Part shown: one piece after another, positions 47,072 to 58,935 of the stretch
Layout: every line of letters starts with the position of its first letter
Numbering within the stretch: position 1 is the first letter of the stretch
Notes under the pieces: model-generated
Told to the model about the DNA's origin: nothing
Seen by the model: the letters and a program-made list of their open reading frames with translations, nothing else
Databases searched by the model: none
NCBI GenBank assembly: GCA_018873245.2
Contig: JAEMBT020000001.1
Span: 1,612,001 to 1,676,000, forward strand
Direction: 5' to 3'
DNA from: Archegozetes longisetosus
Taxonomy: Eukaryota; Arthropoda; Arachnida; Sarcoptiformes; Trhypochthoniidae
Length of the DNA: 64,000 nt
Program-made: the position numbers and the translations under genes

Positions 47072-48958
47072 TCAATTTAATACTCGTAATAACAATCATT
47101 CGGTCATAGAACCAAAATACTGATAAGACCTACCAGATAATTTTAATGTAAACTTCAAATTGTGACTCAATTTAAATGGTTTTAGTACCGAATTCGGGAA
47201 CTACTGGTATCTTTGAATTGAATTAACAATATATTTTTAATGGAATGATAAAGCTCTTTTCATAGTAAAAAAAATCGCATTATTTTCAATCATTGAAGAC
47301 TTTTCGACTCAGTATTTTGTTAAACCTTTATCATTAACACAAATGAAAATTTATGATTGAACAGCTCTAAACTGATTATTAAGAATGCATTTATTGATTA
47401 ATCTGAATATACTTAACACAAATCTGAATGAGTTGTCTCGCCTAAAGTTTATCAACTCTTCTATACCTCTTTAGAACTGATTAAATACACATAATTTATC
47501 TGTGGAGACATTGTTAAAGTTAAAGATATTGAAACTTCCTAAGGGATAAGTTAACCTTTTAAGTATAACACTCATATTTTACGGCTTCATAAATGACAGA
47601 TAAAACATACAAAGTTTGAAACGAACATTTATTTTTAAAATTTTTTAATTCTGATCAGTTCAGTACTAAGAAACATTTATTTTGTTTTAAAGCATAATTT
47701 TTTTTATAAAGTCTGACATCAAGATGATCGCAATATGACAAATTATGTTTATTAGTAATGCCAGGTTTATTAATAAGCATAGATTACACCTCAAGGTTTC
47801 TTAGATTTTCATTTTCACGTATTAATAGTCAGGTAATAATCTTTTATTTCACTCAATTCTAACATAGAGTGAATTTTTACTAATGATCAATAAAATCCTT
47901 AGGGAATTTTAATCTTTAACTGTACAGTATTACTATATATGAAGCAATCTATCAAAATTAGAATTTCAAATAACCTTACTAAAAGCTCATATCATCAGTT
48001 GAAAGATCAGAATCGGTTGCATAGTTTTAGTTTAAAAATGCAAAGTATACGTTTATTTTCAACTTTGAAGAAAAAGTAAACCTGAAAAGTATTTTGGAGA
48101 ACGAATTAACGAAAGAACTTATTATATATTTGAAAATAAGAGGAACTAATCTTTTGTTCACATTGGTATTTGTTATAGACTTTTACAACTTTCTAGTTAA
48201 ATGTCATGTTTGGTTCTCATGAAATATTTGCAATAATATTACAGTTTAATAGCATTATTGTCATTAATCAAGATATGATTAATATTAGTATTATAACACT
48301 CGACATATCTTATCAATCCATAGAAAAGTTTATTAAAAAAAATTGATGAATATTGCTATGGAATACTTATCACACACAATGACAATACTTATTTTACTAA
48401 TCTCATAACTTAAAGGCAGAGGTTCTCAAGCCATTTATCTGGCGCTCAATCGGTCTTCAAACAAACTTACTAAATTACTTCCTCAAAGTTTCAAATGATC
48501 TAGTGCTAACATTTTACATGATTTATTGCAATATAATTGATGTGGATCTAAAGTATAAGAATGACTTGCCTCTTAACAACTACTCAAATAAGTTCTGCTC
48601 TAGAATAATCTGACCCAATGGTTATATGATTTAGCGGTCGATTTTCTCAATAGTTGTCAAAGCACATCAATTATGAGACAATTTGCGATTGATTGACAGA
48701 TACTTGAGATCTGTTAGGTATTTGATGAAACCAGCTAACAACTTCAAAATGGTTGTCTTTAAACAGAAGTTTTAATCATTAGTTTAGCTTAGGAAAAATG
48801 CTTCGATGAGAGAATGTATTTAATCCTTGTGGTGAACCTCTGCATTGTGTTAATCCCTGTAAGTCAGTCAAACAATTGATGAAATGCAATATTTAAACAC
48901 CATCGCCAATAAAAACGTTAAAGACTTTAAAAATTATACTTAAAATTTAAAAATCAAA
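47072..48958. other. Intergenic DNA
   Basis: Very AT-rich, no gene or clear repeat structure seen on either strand. Confidence 0.45.
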
Positions 48959-49228
48959 ATGAATTTCATATTGAGAGTTGTGATAATTTCAGTTTTGAAC
49001 ACATTGGGAAGAGGTCTGAACATATTTCTGAACAAACGTAATGTTAAATGTAATGAGAGAGAAATTCAATGATTATATTGTTGATTAGGAGAGTCGACAA
49101 CATCTGATCCATGTAAGTGTGATCCGTGTGCATTTGCTTCCTTAACATTCTTTGGTGGTATACTACTTGGAGTGGTTATCATTATCGTTACTTACTTTCT
49201 AGTTCTATACTTTCAGAAAAGGAAATAA
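48959..49228 (+). CDS. Candidate two-exon micro-membrane protein, 72 residues
   Basis: Exon 48959-49037 starts at ATG and encodes a hydrophobic leader (MNFILRVVIISVLNTLGRG). A 51-bp intron (GTAATG...GATTAG) joins it in frame to exon 49089-49228. That exon encodes a short extracellular-type part with three Cys (SDPCKCDPCAF), one strong membrane segment (about 46-68, FFGGILLGVVIIIVTYFLVL) and a basic end YFQKRK before TAA. The stop overlaps an AATAAA. The layout is that of a tiny type I membrane protein. FFGGILLG before the membrane recalls the CD164/sialomucin end (FIGGIVL), and a CxC dyad beside the membrane recalls disulfide-linked signalling adaptors, but neither match is strong. Function is unknown; the gene itself is inferred from splice logic. 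Confidence 0.45.
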
Positions 49229-49658
49229 AACACTTTTACTATTTGTTCAGTATATTTATTCTCGCCTGATTATTAACTTATTTTAGAGAAAATTTGATAC
49301 TTAATGAGCGTACATATTCAATTTAATTAGAATTTGTTATATTCCAAATCTTAAATATTTGTCATAAAAACAATCATAACTCAGACTACTTCTTAAACTT
49401 TGTTTTCACTTTCATGTGAACGATATGCAAATAAAACTGACTTAATTATTTAGATAACACTTAAATACTTGTGTCTTATTTATAGAAGATTTAAACGCAA
49501 TTATGAAGAACGTTGTAATGAATCCATAAGTTTTGATCAAATTTTATTTAAATAGTAGACTGAAGCGAACAATTGATTAAAATTTAGTTTTCAATAATAA
49601 TAATAATCTTTTGAAAGATACAATTACAAGCTCTAAGAAAACTAATTAATCAATTTAT

Positions 49659-52133
49659 TCAAATTGTTTTGCTTCTTGGCTTTGTTTCTTGTTGATTGCG
49701 AACTGCTATCATTGGGCTTTTGTTTTGTGCCTTTGTTTTCGATGCCTTTGCTTTAGATCGATGAAGAAGGGCAACGTTAGACATTTGTTGACTGACCTTA
49801 TTTTGACCATTGATTGAGTTTTCAGTAGTTTGTTGTGTCATTACTTTTTCCTTTAGTTTGTTGCGTCTCTTAACTCTTCCTTTTAATGGAATAATGGTTT
49901 GAGTTCTTTGGATCTGTCTTAATCCTAGTTTATCGGTATCTGATTCGTATTGAATTAAATTTTTCTTCTTTTGAGACTCTGAATATACTGCTTCGTTTTT
50001 GAACTCATTTGAAAGCGTTCGTCTGATATCCGGGAGTGAAGACATTTGTGATGATTTAGTCTGCGAGGCAATTTCTCGTTCAAACTGTTCGGTCGTAACA
50101 GATCTCGGAATAGGTTTTTGATCAAACCTTTTCATTTCTGATGTACTAATATATTCTGGTTTATTCAAGTGAATGCCTGATGATAATAGATCTGTTCTTT
50201 CAGTGTTCGTAAACCAATCGTTTGAATTTGGCATTGTGGGATTGACTTGTGGGCTGAATGCAAATGATTCACTTGTTTGTTGATAAATGAATTTTTCTGA
50301 CTCAGGAACCAGTGGTGCATCCATTATTGGAGGAGTTGGAAGACCTTCGGCGGGAGCCGAAGAATAAACTCTTTTAGAGTCTCCGGGCAAACTATGATAC
50401 CACTGGAATGCGAACTCATCTCTTTCAGTATACTGTGTAAATAGTTGATTCTGGTGCGAATTTTCTTCAAAATCTACCGGCGCGGCGATTCGCGGAGAAG
50501 TAGCGAGTCTACCACGAGAAACTATGGGGTGAGCTCTTTTGAAAGGAGCGGCCGTATATTGATAGTAAGGATTTAGTAGATCCTCTTTTCTTGTATTCAG
50601 AGAAACGAATTCATTTTGATGTGGGTCTTTATCTGGAACTGGTGGCGCATCGATTCTCAGAGATTTTGGGTATCTGCTGCTAGAAGCTAATGGATGAGCT
50701 CTTTTGAAGAGATCTGGCATTTGATTATATTTCGATTCGTCACAGAGTAAGGGAAGCTTACCAATATAACTTGGCGGCTTTGAAAAATGCTCCATCATCG
50801 TGTTTTGAATAAATCTTCGATTGTCATTCACTGGTTGTTTTCGACTGATTGTGTCATTAGTTTCTTGAGGTCTAGAAATAAATTCTTTTGGTTCAAAAAC
50901 TAGTGTCGTATCCATTCTGGAAGGTGTCGTAAGTCCTCTGCCCGGAGCCATTGGATGCGTTCTTTGGTAGAATTCAGATATATGACCGCAATTAATAGAT
51001 GTATATAGACTTTCTTCAGGAGTCGATTCTTTGAGTGAATGATTTAGCTCATTTTCATTTTGCGATTCAGGGGAAAAATTTGACGGCGCATAAGTCTGTT
51101 TTGGCGAAGCGATTCCTCCACCGGGAGCCAAAGGATGTGCTCTTTTGAAATCCTCAGACATGTTGCGGTACCACCAGGGAGTGAGTGAATCTTTGTCTGG
51201 ATGCTGGACATCTGAATAATTGGGCCTTTCTTGCTTATCAAACACATGAATTGACGCTTTAACTCTCGGCAGTGTTTCATATCCTCCATCTGAAACTAAT
51301 GGATGAACTTTTTTGGATAGTTCTAGCATTTGATTTTGTCTTGATTGATCGACAAGAGATGTTTCATCAGTTGTGTTATCGTTAGATTTCGGAGAAAATG
51401 AAGCCTTTCTGATGCGAGTTATTGGTTGTGATGGTTTAGCAAACTGTTCTATCATTGCGTTCTCTTGTTTATAATTGTCTTCATTTTTTGGTTTTCCCAA
51501 AACTGAATTAATTAGTCGCGCTTTATGTTTACTGAAGTCCTCGTTTTCATTACTTTTATTTGGTGTTTGTTCCAAAACAGTTCTTTGATGTCTACCAGGG
51601 CTTTGGGAACTTTCGTTAGCAGATAATTCTTTTTGGGTGAAATTTTCGGAAAAGTTTTTTACAATCATTTGTTTTTGTATGATTGGCCAATTATCGGATG
51701 AAAGGACTGATGCCATCGAACAATTATTAGAATGCAAAGGAACAGATGGACTTTTAGACACAGATTCGATCGGATTCTCAGTTAGCTTTAGTTGATTTAG
51801 TGATCGATTGATTGACCCTGAAAACGGTCGTGTCTGTTTTTTGTTTGATCTTATTTTAATGTTCGGACTATCAGATTTGACATCGATCACTAAATAATTG
51901 CTTTGTCCGTCATTTTCAAACGAGAAGTTGAGTTCAATCTTTAAATCTTTCTTATTCTTATCTTTCGTTCTGAGTATCTTTCTTTCAACTCGATTAAGTG
52001 GATTTGCGTTCGATCTTTTTAGAGATGATGGTGAGAAATGATGTTTAGATAAGTCTTCAATAAATTGATTTGATGGATGTTTCTTAAATGGATCGAAATC
52101 CTTTGCATTACCTTTAAAATTTTTGTTAAACAT
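49659..52133 (-). CDS. Orphan 824-residue disordered protein with six degenerate repeats
   Basis: A long intronless open frame on the minus strand, unlike any family I know. The N-terminus (1-100) has basic and Phe-rich parts and one possibly folded piece (KIELNFSFENDGQSNYLVID, about 65-84). From about residue 270 to 620 the motif 'FKRAHPLAPGGGIASP' recurs in six variants (starting about 271, 326, 386, 474, 529 and 585), mostly 55-60 residues apart. Examples are FKRAHPLASSSRYPKSLR and FKRAHPIVSRGRLATSPR. A second shorter motif, 'MIEQFAKPSQPI'/'MMEHFSKPPSYI', occurs twice (about 227 and 446). The C-terminal 120 residues are strongly basic. There is no signal peptide or membrane segment. The composition suggests a disordered scaffold or a nuclear or cytoskeletal protein; this is guesswork. 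Confidence 0.6.
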   Translation of the reverse strand: MFNKNFKGNAKDFDPFKKHPSNQFIEDLSKHHFSPSSLKRSNANPLNRVERKILRTKDKNKKDLKIELNFSFENDGQSNYLVIDVKSDSPNIKIRSNKKQTRPFSGSINRSLNQLKLTENPIESVSKSPSVPLHSNNCSMASVLSSDNWPIIQKQMIVKNFSENFTQKELSANESSQSPGRHQRTVLEQTPNKSNENEDFSKHKARLINSVLGKPKNEDNYKQENAMIEQFAKPSQPITRIRKASFSPKSNDNTTDETSLVDQSRQNQMLELSKKVHPLVSDGGYETLPRVKASIHVFDKQERPNYSDVQHPDKDSLTPWWYRNMSEDFKRAHPLAPGGGIASPKQTYAPSNFSPESQNENELNHSLKESTPEESLYTSINCGHISEFYQRTHPMAPGRGLTTPSRMDTTLVFEPKEFISRPQETNDTISRKQPVNDNRRFIQNTMMEHFSKPPSYIGKLPLLCDESKYNQMPDLFKRAHPLASSSRYPKSLRIDAPPVPDKDPHQNEFVSLNTRKEDLLNPYYQYTAAPFKRAHPIVSRGRLATSPRIAAPVDFEENSHQNQLFTQYTERDEFAFQWYHSLPGDSKRVYSSAPAEGLPTPPIMDAPLVPESEKFIYQQTSESFAFSPQVNPTMPNSNDWFTNTERTDLLSSGIHLNKPEYISTSEMKRFDQKPIPRSVTTEQFEREIASQTKSSQMSSLPDIRRTLSNEFKNEAVYSESQKKKNLIQYESDTDKLGLRQIQRTQTIIPLKGRVKRRNKLKEKVMTQQTTENSINGQNKVSQQMSNVALLHRSKAKASKTKAQNKSPMIAVRNQQETKPRSKTI

Positions 52134-55100
52134 TCTAATAATTTTTTGGAAATCAATGCTTAAAAAATGATTAATTGATGTTATCTTGAAATTTATTTTT
52201 TCGAAGAAAGAATAGTATTAAGCGATTTGTAACTGACAGTTTGAGCATTTTCAAAAATGTTCATGTGATTCAACAATAGGGAACGGAGTCAATGTATTAT
52301 TATTAAAGACTATTATTAAAGGTTAAGCGGATTAACAACTTTTAATTGACTGATCAACCATTGAAGAATTGACTGCACTATTGAAGAACGTACTAACTAA
52401 AAGTCATTACAAGCTCTGTTTATTTAAATCTAATTGAAGTCTTGGGACAATTTTTCTGTCATTTCCTAAGATTTTTAGTTTAAATTGAAAAGCATTGAAT
52501 CAATTTTATTAAGCCTCAAACTCATTAGGAATTCAGTTCATTTAAGATTGTAATAATCGAAGATTTTATTCTAAATAATTTGGGGTAATCTGTTGCTAAT
52601 TTTATAGTTGAATGCGAAAGCAAACATTCAAATAATTGCTTTCAACTGACTTTAGCTGATTTTCGGGTTTAGGTTCAGTTAAAAACAGAAAACCTTCATT
52701 CAATCATCAATTATTTGTGAATGTTGAACACAAGCTCTTGCTCTTTTCACAATTAATTGATTGTTTTGCTTTTTACCTTCAAGATGGTATTCGTGATTTT
52801 ATCAAATTTTGACGTTTGCAATATTAAAAATTGAATACTCAATCGTAGCAAACCTATGACATCGAATTGAGAGATTCTCAATTTTTAAATTTAATCAGTG
52901 GAATGCTATGAAAATAGCATTTTCTACATATTTCTAAAATACAAAATAAACTAAAAATATGTAATTTATTGAAAGTAAAAGTGAACTGAAATTTATCAAC
53001 GAATATATTGTTTGCTATGAAAGACGCCTGAAATTTGTGAGTTTGTCGATACAAGTCTTCAGTTTATGGAATGATTGGCACTCATACTATTTGATTTTCA
53101 AAAATGATTTATTCTATCGAAAACCTACAGACTATTACACAAGTAATTGTAGGCAAAATAAGTACGATAAAATTAAACATTTTTTCACAATATCGATTTG
53201 ATTGGGAATCACTTTCTCTTATGGAGTGATCACGACATCAACTCAAACAACTCAGATCTGTCACAGTCTTACAATTCTATTTGTTGATTGCGTTTTACTG
53301 CCATCGTTTTCAGCTTCTGGTCAACTCATTGTTTTAGTGCTCCCGTTTTTGTAACAATAATCAAATTAAAGCCTGTAATTGGTTTGATTGCAATTCTGAT
53401 AGTTTGTGACACTCCAATTCCGAAACACTTTTCACTTAAATTTATTGCAAATCAACAAATAGATGTCAATCACATCTTATGTTAGTTTTTAAAGTTAGAT
53501 TCTTACGTTTTGATAAGGATTCTTAAAATTAAAGTTGTTTAGATGCGTCAAATATTAAAAATAAGCTATACTTAAATGGAAAGAACGAAAACTATTTCTT
53601 CTTTGTATACAAATTATAGTTTATTTTATATATAAGCTTAAGCTACATAATTTGGTTGATTTTTTTAAAATAAAAAAGGTTGAGTAAGATTTTGAGCAAA
53701 TCCATAATTTCCTACAAAGCAAAACTCTGAAATTCTACGCACTCTATAGCATTTTACTGTATTAATCAATGAAAAACAGGCTATAAAGGTTTCCAAAAAG
53801 TTATTATTTAGAAGATATAACTAGTCTCTTCTTGTGTTGGCTCCAATTCATTTATATTCTAACCATTCAAGAATATATTCTTAATAATCATTAAAACAGT
53901 ACATTTATTTTAATAAAAATCGACAATTCATTAATAGATAGACAAACATTTACAAGCTTTAGCTACTTCTGTAGGTCACACTAATTCGGAGCTTATGGTT
54001 AGATTAGATCAATAATTCAAATATGAATTATTGAATACTTTTTTAGTTGAAGTGACTGAATGGCAATTGTCTAATAGATATATCGTAAACTACTATATGA
54101 ATGATAGGATTATGTATGGTATGTCAGAGAGATTTTTCAATATGAAAGTAAACTTTCCTCATTAAAAGATGAGCGTATACCCTATGGTAGGGTAAACATT
54201 AAAAACTCATTAAATAAAACCAAGTTCTCATGTCTTCATTTTTAACATTTTTTGTTTATTTCTAAGACAATTAAATTTGAAAATATTACAATATGTTTAT
54301 TGGGCAGACTTTGCGTACAAATATATTGATTGTAATTCGATTTTATGTCTTTGGAATTGATCTGCGGATTAGATATAGAAAAAGTTGTGGTTCGAATCGG
54401 ACTCTTTTTCTTTGTTGGAATGGCATTAAATACAAGATATTTGCGTTTCAATGGATTTATGTATTTGTGTTCATTAACACGTTCAGAACAAATGAATTTG
54501 TTCCTAAAGGTTTTGAAACTTTGATTCTCGAATAGATTCGAAATGTGTTCATTTTCGCAAAATTCTACTCATTTTTGGCAGCTATTCAAAGCATTGATTA
54601 GTTTTTAATAAACTCATTATTACGAATGATTACCGAAAATTCCAATTTTTATCATCAATTGGGAAATAATGGTACAAAAGATCGTAATTTATTATACTGT
54701 TGCGATATTGACTTACAGAACATTTACGACTATTGAATGTTAATAATTTCAAATAAATTCATAAGTAATTGAATTATGAGTAAATTGTAAACAAACAAGA
54801 ATGCAAAATCAAACTAATATATTCTACTGCATTTTTCAGTACGCAATGGACTGGTCTTTAGTTTGAATTATTTATTTAATACTATTAATTACTAGAAAGC
54901 GTTCAAAATTGGCTCAAAAGTGGTCAAATTAAAGTTACTTATCGAGCTGCAAACTAGACGGCACTTCCAAAGGGAGGTAAATCAAATCCTATTCAATTTG
55001 TTACATGTGTTCCTATACAGTACTAAATGTGATAAAAATTTCAATCTAAATAAACATTAAATATAAAACGTTTTATATATTTAATGAAAGGATCATTTTC

Positions 55101-55602
55101 CTTTGGTCCAATTATTCAATATTAAGTGGTCGAAAAAAGTTAAACGCTTGTATATCGAAGATAAATATTAACGTAAATCTAATAATAGTCGCAAAAATGA
55201 CTTTCTATTGTATAAATTTTCGATTATTTATTGTTGATTTTGTAGTACTCGCGAAAATTTACTTAATTAAAATATGATTCCCTAACGAATCAAAAACACT
55301 CTTTAAAGCTCAAACATCATTTATGGTCATTTTTATCAAGATAGGTCTTGGTGTATCTCATTTCTACTATTAAATAATTGAGTTTCAAACTTAAATTCTG
55401 ATCTCGTCAAGTCATTGTTCAAATCAATATTCTCGAGATCCTATCAAACAGTTTGCAAATAATTGATTAGAGATAATGATAGGAAACACGATGTCAATGG
55501 ATTGTGAAGTGTTGATGGAGACAAGTGTAACACTTTGAGACATATAAGCAGGTAAGCGATGGCGAAGTAAACTCTTATAATTTGAGCTCTTATGATTCGA
55601 TG
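52134..55602. other. Intergenic DNA
   Basis: About 3.5 kb of AT-rich DNA. Short open stretches (53288-53485, 54293-54535 and others) have no recognisable similarity. I see no RNA gene, promoter or element with defined ends. Confidence 0.45.
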
Positions 55603-56165
55603 ACGGAGCAATTGATAAACTTTTTGTTGAGCCGTTTACTGCTTAAAGCCTCGATTGTAGACACGTCTTGTTCTCTATTCGTTTCTCTACGTCTCGTGAT
55701 TTTAGCAAAAACAGAGGCTAAGGGCTGATACTTAGGACCCCAGTGCTGTAAATAATCCCAATAATAACCGCTTAACTCTTGTTCACTGTGAACGATAGAA
55801 CTGAAAGAGCCACGCGTTCACAACCATTCATCTGCATTTATTTGAGGTATTACACAAGTTCTATTACTGTCGTCCAAAGCTATTAAATGGCGAATAATAT
55901 TTGCCAACTGATCCAATACAACGTCATCTTCGTCTTCTAAAGCTGTAGGCAGTTGTTCGTTTTTGTCTTCGTGATGATCAATGACTCCGAGTCTGGCTAA
56001 ATATTCAGCAGTGGTAGTGATTCCTTTGCTTGATTCATTTTATATCCAAAATAATTTGTGCCCTCATCAATCATACGAATCTCTTCGTTGATATCATCAA
56101 AATTGATCTCAACTTGATCTTTGTCTTCTGCAGATCCGCGGCTTCTTGAGGCAGAATATTTTTCA
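55603..56165 (-). pseudogene. Dachsous-type protocadherin cytoplasmic tail, pseudogene fragment
   Basis: On the minus strand, three pieces resemble the intracellular tail of Dachsous/protocadherin-16 in order: RGSAEDKDQVEINFDDINEE then IRMIDEGTNYFGYKMNQ; AEYLARLGVIDHHEDK up to a Leu-rich stretch; and SGYYWDYLQHWGPKYQPLAS then VFAKITRRRE. At least one frame change (near 56030) and one in-frame TGA (near 55825) interrupt it. Dachsous is a giant cadherin that signals through Fat in planar polarity and growth. Here only the tail is present, with no cadherin repeats or membrane segment upstream, and no introns. It may be a partial retrocopy or a piece of a duplicated gene. GC content is higher than in the surroundings. 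Family assignment is from memory of the motifs. Confidence 0.55.
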
Positions 56166-56933
56166 GCGTGAATAGAATTGTTTGATTATGACTAACTGGT
56201 GTAATCCTTAAATTATATTGTTCTTTGACTGGTTTCTTAGACAATACTTATTGATTTTCTTGTAAAATAATAGTTTTTTGATTTGTGTATGTGAGTCAGA
56301 ACGAAATGCTTAAGATCTTTATCAAGTTCATAATTATGAATAAGGAGTGACTCGTCTTCCGTCTAATGATTTTGATAGTTTCGACTGCGTTGGGGGCTCG
56401 ACATCAGCTGAGCAGCCTGTCATAACTTTCCTGACATACAAATGTTTATACATTGTTTTATCAAATTAATCTATTGTGTTGTATGAGTAGAACTTTGATT
56501 TTAAGTCGTCTTTATCAATGAGGAGCGGATCTCAGTAGAAGTGGTAAACCGTTTACCTTTCCTACCTGTAAGTACCGTCGACAGATAAAAGTTATGTATT
56601 TGTCATCACTAAAAAGATGCAGAAGAGTTGATAGACCTAAGGGCTCAACAACTCATTCAGATCTATATTACATTTAGTGATATTAATCAATAAATGAATA
56701 CCTAAACAATTAGTTTGAAACTTTTATAAAATAGACATTGACTCATCTTTGTATTAAGTTAGTTGAGTCAATGCCACATCTGCTACAAGAAGTGATAGCT
56801 CGGGAGAGCGGTCCGACTCATCATTAAAATTATTTAAATTGAATCATAGTTGACTGTTGAACTCTGAAATTGAACTATTTCGATTGAAATAGTTTGATGT
56901 ATCTTATCAGTAACTTTCATTCTATAACTTATG
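56166..56933. other. Intergenic DNA next to the cadherin-tail fragment
   Basis: No gene is seen. Some higher-GC words near 56340-56420 and 56550-56580 could be further decayed parts of the same pseudogene, but I cannot align them to a protein. Confidence 0.35.
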
Positions 56934-57783
56934 GGGAAAACTTCGAAATGGATAATTTCAGAATGGCTAATTTCTAAATGGCTAATTTCATATTGGCTAA
57001 ACCCTGTTTTCTGTCTCTATTTGCAGATTTTGCCCTTTTTAATCAGAATAAATATACTAAGTTTAATAGATTAGAGTAATAGTTCAGTAAGTTTAGCTGG
57101 TAATCGTATTGTATACTATTATACTGCTACTAATTATAATATAGCGCATAAAAGAGCACATAAAATAGTAAAAGCAATTCTAATTTCATTTTTTTAAAGT
57201 TAAAATTAATCTTATTTAATTAAAATTACAAATATAATAACGAGCTAACTGCTTTATCTGAGGAAACTTGAAGAAACTGGCAGTATTGAACACCACTTTA
57301 AATTGAAGGCTATTTAGATTATTAACAGTTTATAAACTGACTCAACTATTCATGTTTACCAAACTTTTAGCTTAACTTCAGTGCGATTCGATATGAATAA
57401 AAATTAGTTAAAAGTTCAGTAATTAGCTGAAATCAAAACTTATGTGTATATATGCCTTAACATATAGGTTTTGATGCTCAAATGTAAGGCTTAAAATAAA
57501 AAAATCGTATATTAGTCCTAAGAGAATGCTTTGGTATTTGTGAAATTTCATTTAGATCTCTCTTTGGAAAGAAAAGTGGATTTAAAAACGCTGAACACGT
57601 TGTTAGCTTAAATTTTCAATATTACTAATTCAAAAGATTTTTTCTAGGTTATTCCTAAATTTGAAAAATGGGATAATCATTCAGGCAATCAGTTACTAGG
57701 GGATTCAAAATAGGGATTATCCATTCTGAAATTAGCCATTATGAAATTAGACATTATGAAATTAGCCATTTCGAAGTCTAGCC
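56934..57783. mobile_element. 850-bp foldback element with repeated termini
   Basis: The left end (GGGAAAACTTCGAAATGG) and the reverse complement of the right end (GGCTAGACTTCGAAATGG) match. Both ends then continue as three to four imperfect copies of 'ATTTCAGAATGGCTA' in opposite orientation. An exact 8-bp duplication AACTTATG flanks it (56926-56933 and 57784-57791). The centre is AT-rich and non-coding. The 8-bp duplication allows hAT or P type; tandem subrepeats in the ends are also common in foldback elements of the Mutator type. Confidence 0.75.
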
Positions 57784-57896
57784 AACTTATGAATATCAAA
57801 CTGACTTCAGCTACGAATAAGATTATTACTCATATTATGTTTAATTACTAATTAATGCTATAATTTGACGCTATAAACTCATAGTTTCAATTTCTG

Positions 57897-57970
57897 TCTC
57901 GTCCCTCTTATCCAAAAGCATCAGAGATTAATCCGGGATCTATGCATAACTTTTTTCGACTGACTGTACG
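57897..57970 (+). repeat. Dispersed repeat, copy 2
   Basis: Plus-strand partner of 45626-45700. It contains CATCAGAGATTAATCCGGGA preceded by TCCCTCTTATCC and followed by a TGCATAAC word. Confidence 0.6.
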
Positions 57971-58056
57971 TCGTTATAAACTTATAATATAAACCCTACA
58001 TTCTTATCAAATAATATGCGAAAATGATAGGAAACTCAAATGCAATCGACTTAAGA

Positions 58057-58630
58057 TTAGACAGAAATCAAGCGTTATTATTTTAGGTCAATATTCAAAT
58101 CAATTAATTAATATTTTATTTTATTAGACTTTATAAATAATAACCTTTTGAGTAATAATTTGAAAATTAATTGAAGCAATAGTGTCTAACAATGATTTTG
58201 AGCCAAACATTAAAATTTTATTTTGAATAACTTAATCATTGCCATAACCAGGCTTTCAGTTTGGGGGCAGTAATTAGGAAATTTTCGTTAGAATTGACTA
58301 TTTTTCCGAATTCTAATTAAAACAACTCTTATTGTAGAATTTGAATTTGATAAGGAATGTGTCAATTTAAACTAATCTAGGAAAATAATCAATTTGCCGA
58401 AATTTTTCTAATTACTGTCCCCCAAACTGAAAGCCTGGTTATGGCGATGATTAAGTTATTCAAAATAAAATTTTAATGTTTGGCCCAAAATCATTGTTAG
58501 ATACTATTGCTTCAATTAATTTTCAAATTATTACTCAAAAGGTTATTATTTATAAAGTTTAATAAAATAAAATATTAATTAATTGATTTGAATATTGACC
58601 TAAAATAATAACGCTTGATTTCTATGTCTA
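58057..58630. repeat. Large near-perfect palindrome (arms about 215 bp)
   Basis: The left arm from TTAGACAGAAATCAAGCG to about 58275 matches the reverse complement of about 58415-58630 with only a handful of differences, leaving a loop of about 140 bp. The inner end of each arm is a candidate element terminus (CAGGCTTTCAGTTTGGGGGC / GCCTGGTTATGGC side). The outer 185 bp of each arm is AT-rich. Transcribed RNA would form a long hairpin. It is either a foldback element or two head-to-head copies of one repeat. Confidence 0.85.
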
Positions 58631-58644
58631 AAATAGTGTTGTAA

Positions 58645-58935
58645 AAAGAAAATTTCAGGATAAAACTTACTGATAAACTTTCCAGAAATTTTCTATCGCA
58701 CAAAATTTCTCTTAAGACAAATTTTCCATTTTTTCAGCTCAAAATGATGTTTTAATTGAGATAATGATTTAATTGATATACAACATTAGCTACTTATAAG
58801 TATTCAAGATATCATTTATTTTGGCTTTGCATTCAGACATTCAGAATAATCACAGAGTAGGAAAAATAGTCCCTAGAAACTTTCTGGAAAGTTTCTCATC
58901 AAAAAGAAAATTTTTAGAAATTTTCCATCAATAGT
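58645..58935. repeat. Degenerate inverted repeat, possible old MITE
   Basis: AAACTTTCCAGAAATTTTCT near 58675 faces AGAAACTTTCTGGAAAGTTTC near 58875, and GAAAATTTC-like words lie outside each. No clear target duplication was found. Confidence 0.35.

Noticed and set aside
54385-54405. TGGTTCGAATCGG, like the T-arm of a tRNA
   Set aside because: The flanks do not form the 5-bp T stem and no anticodon arm or acceptor stem is found upstream.
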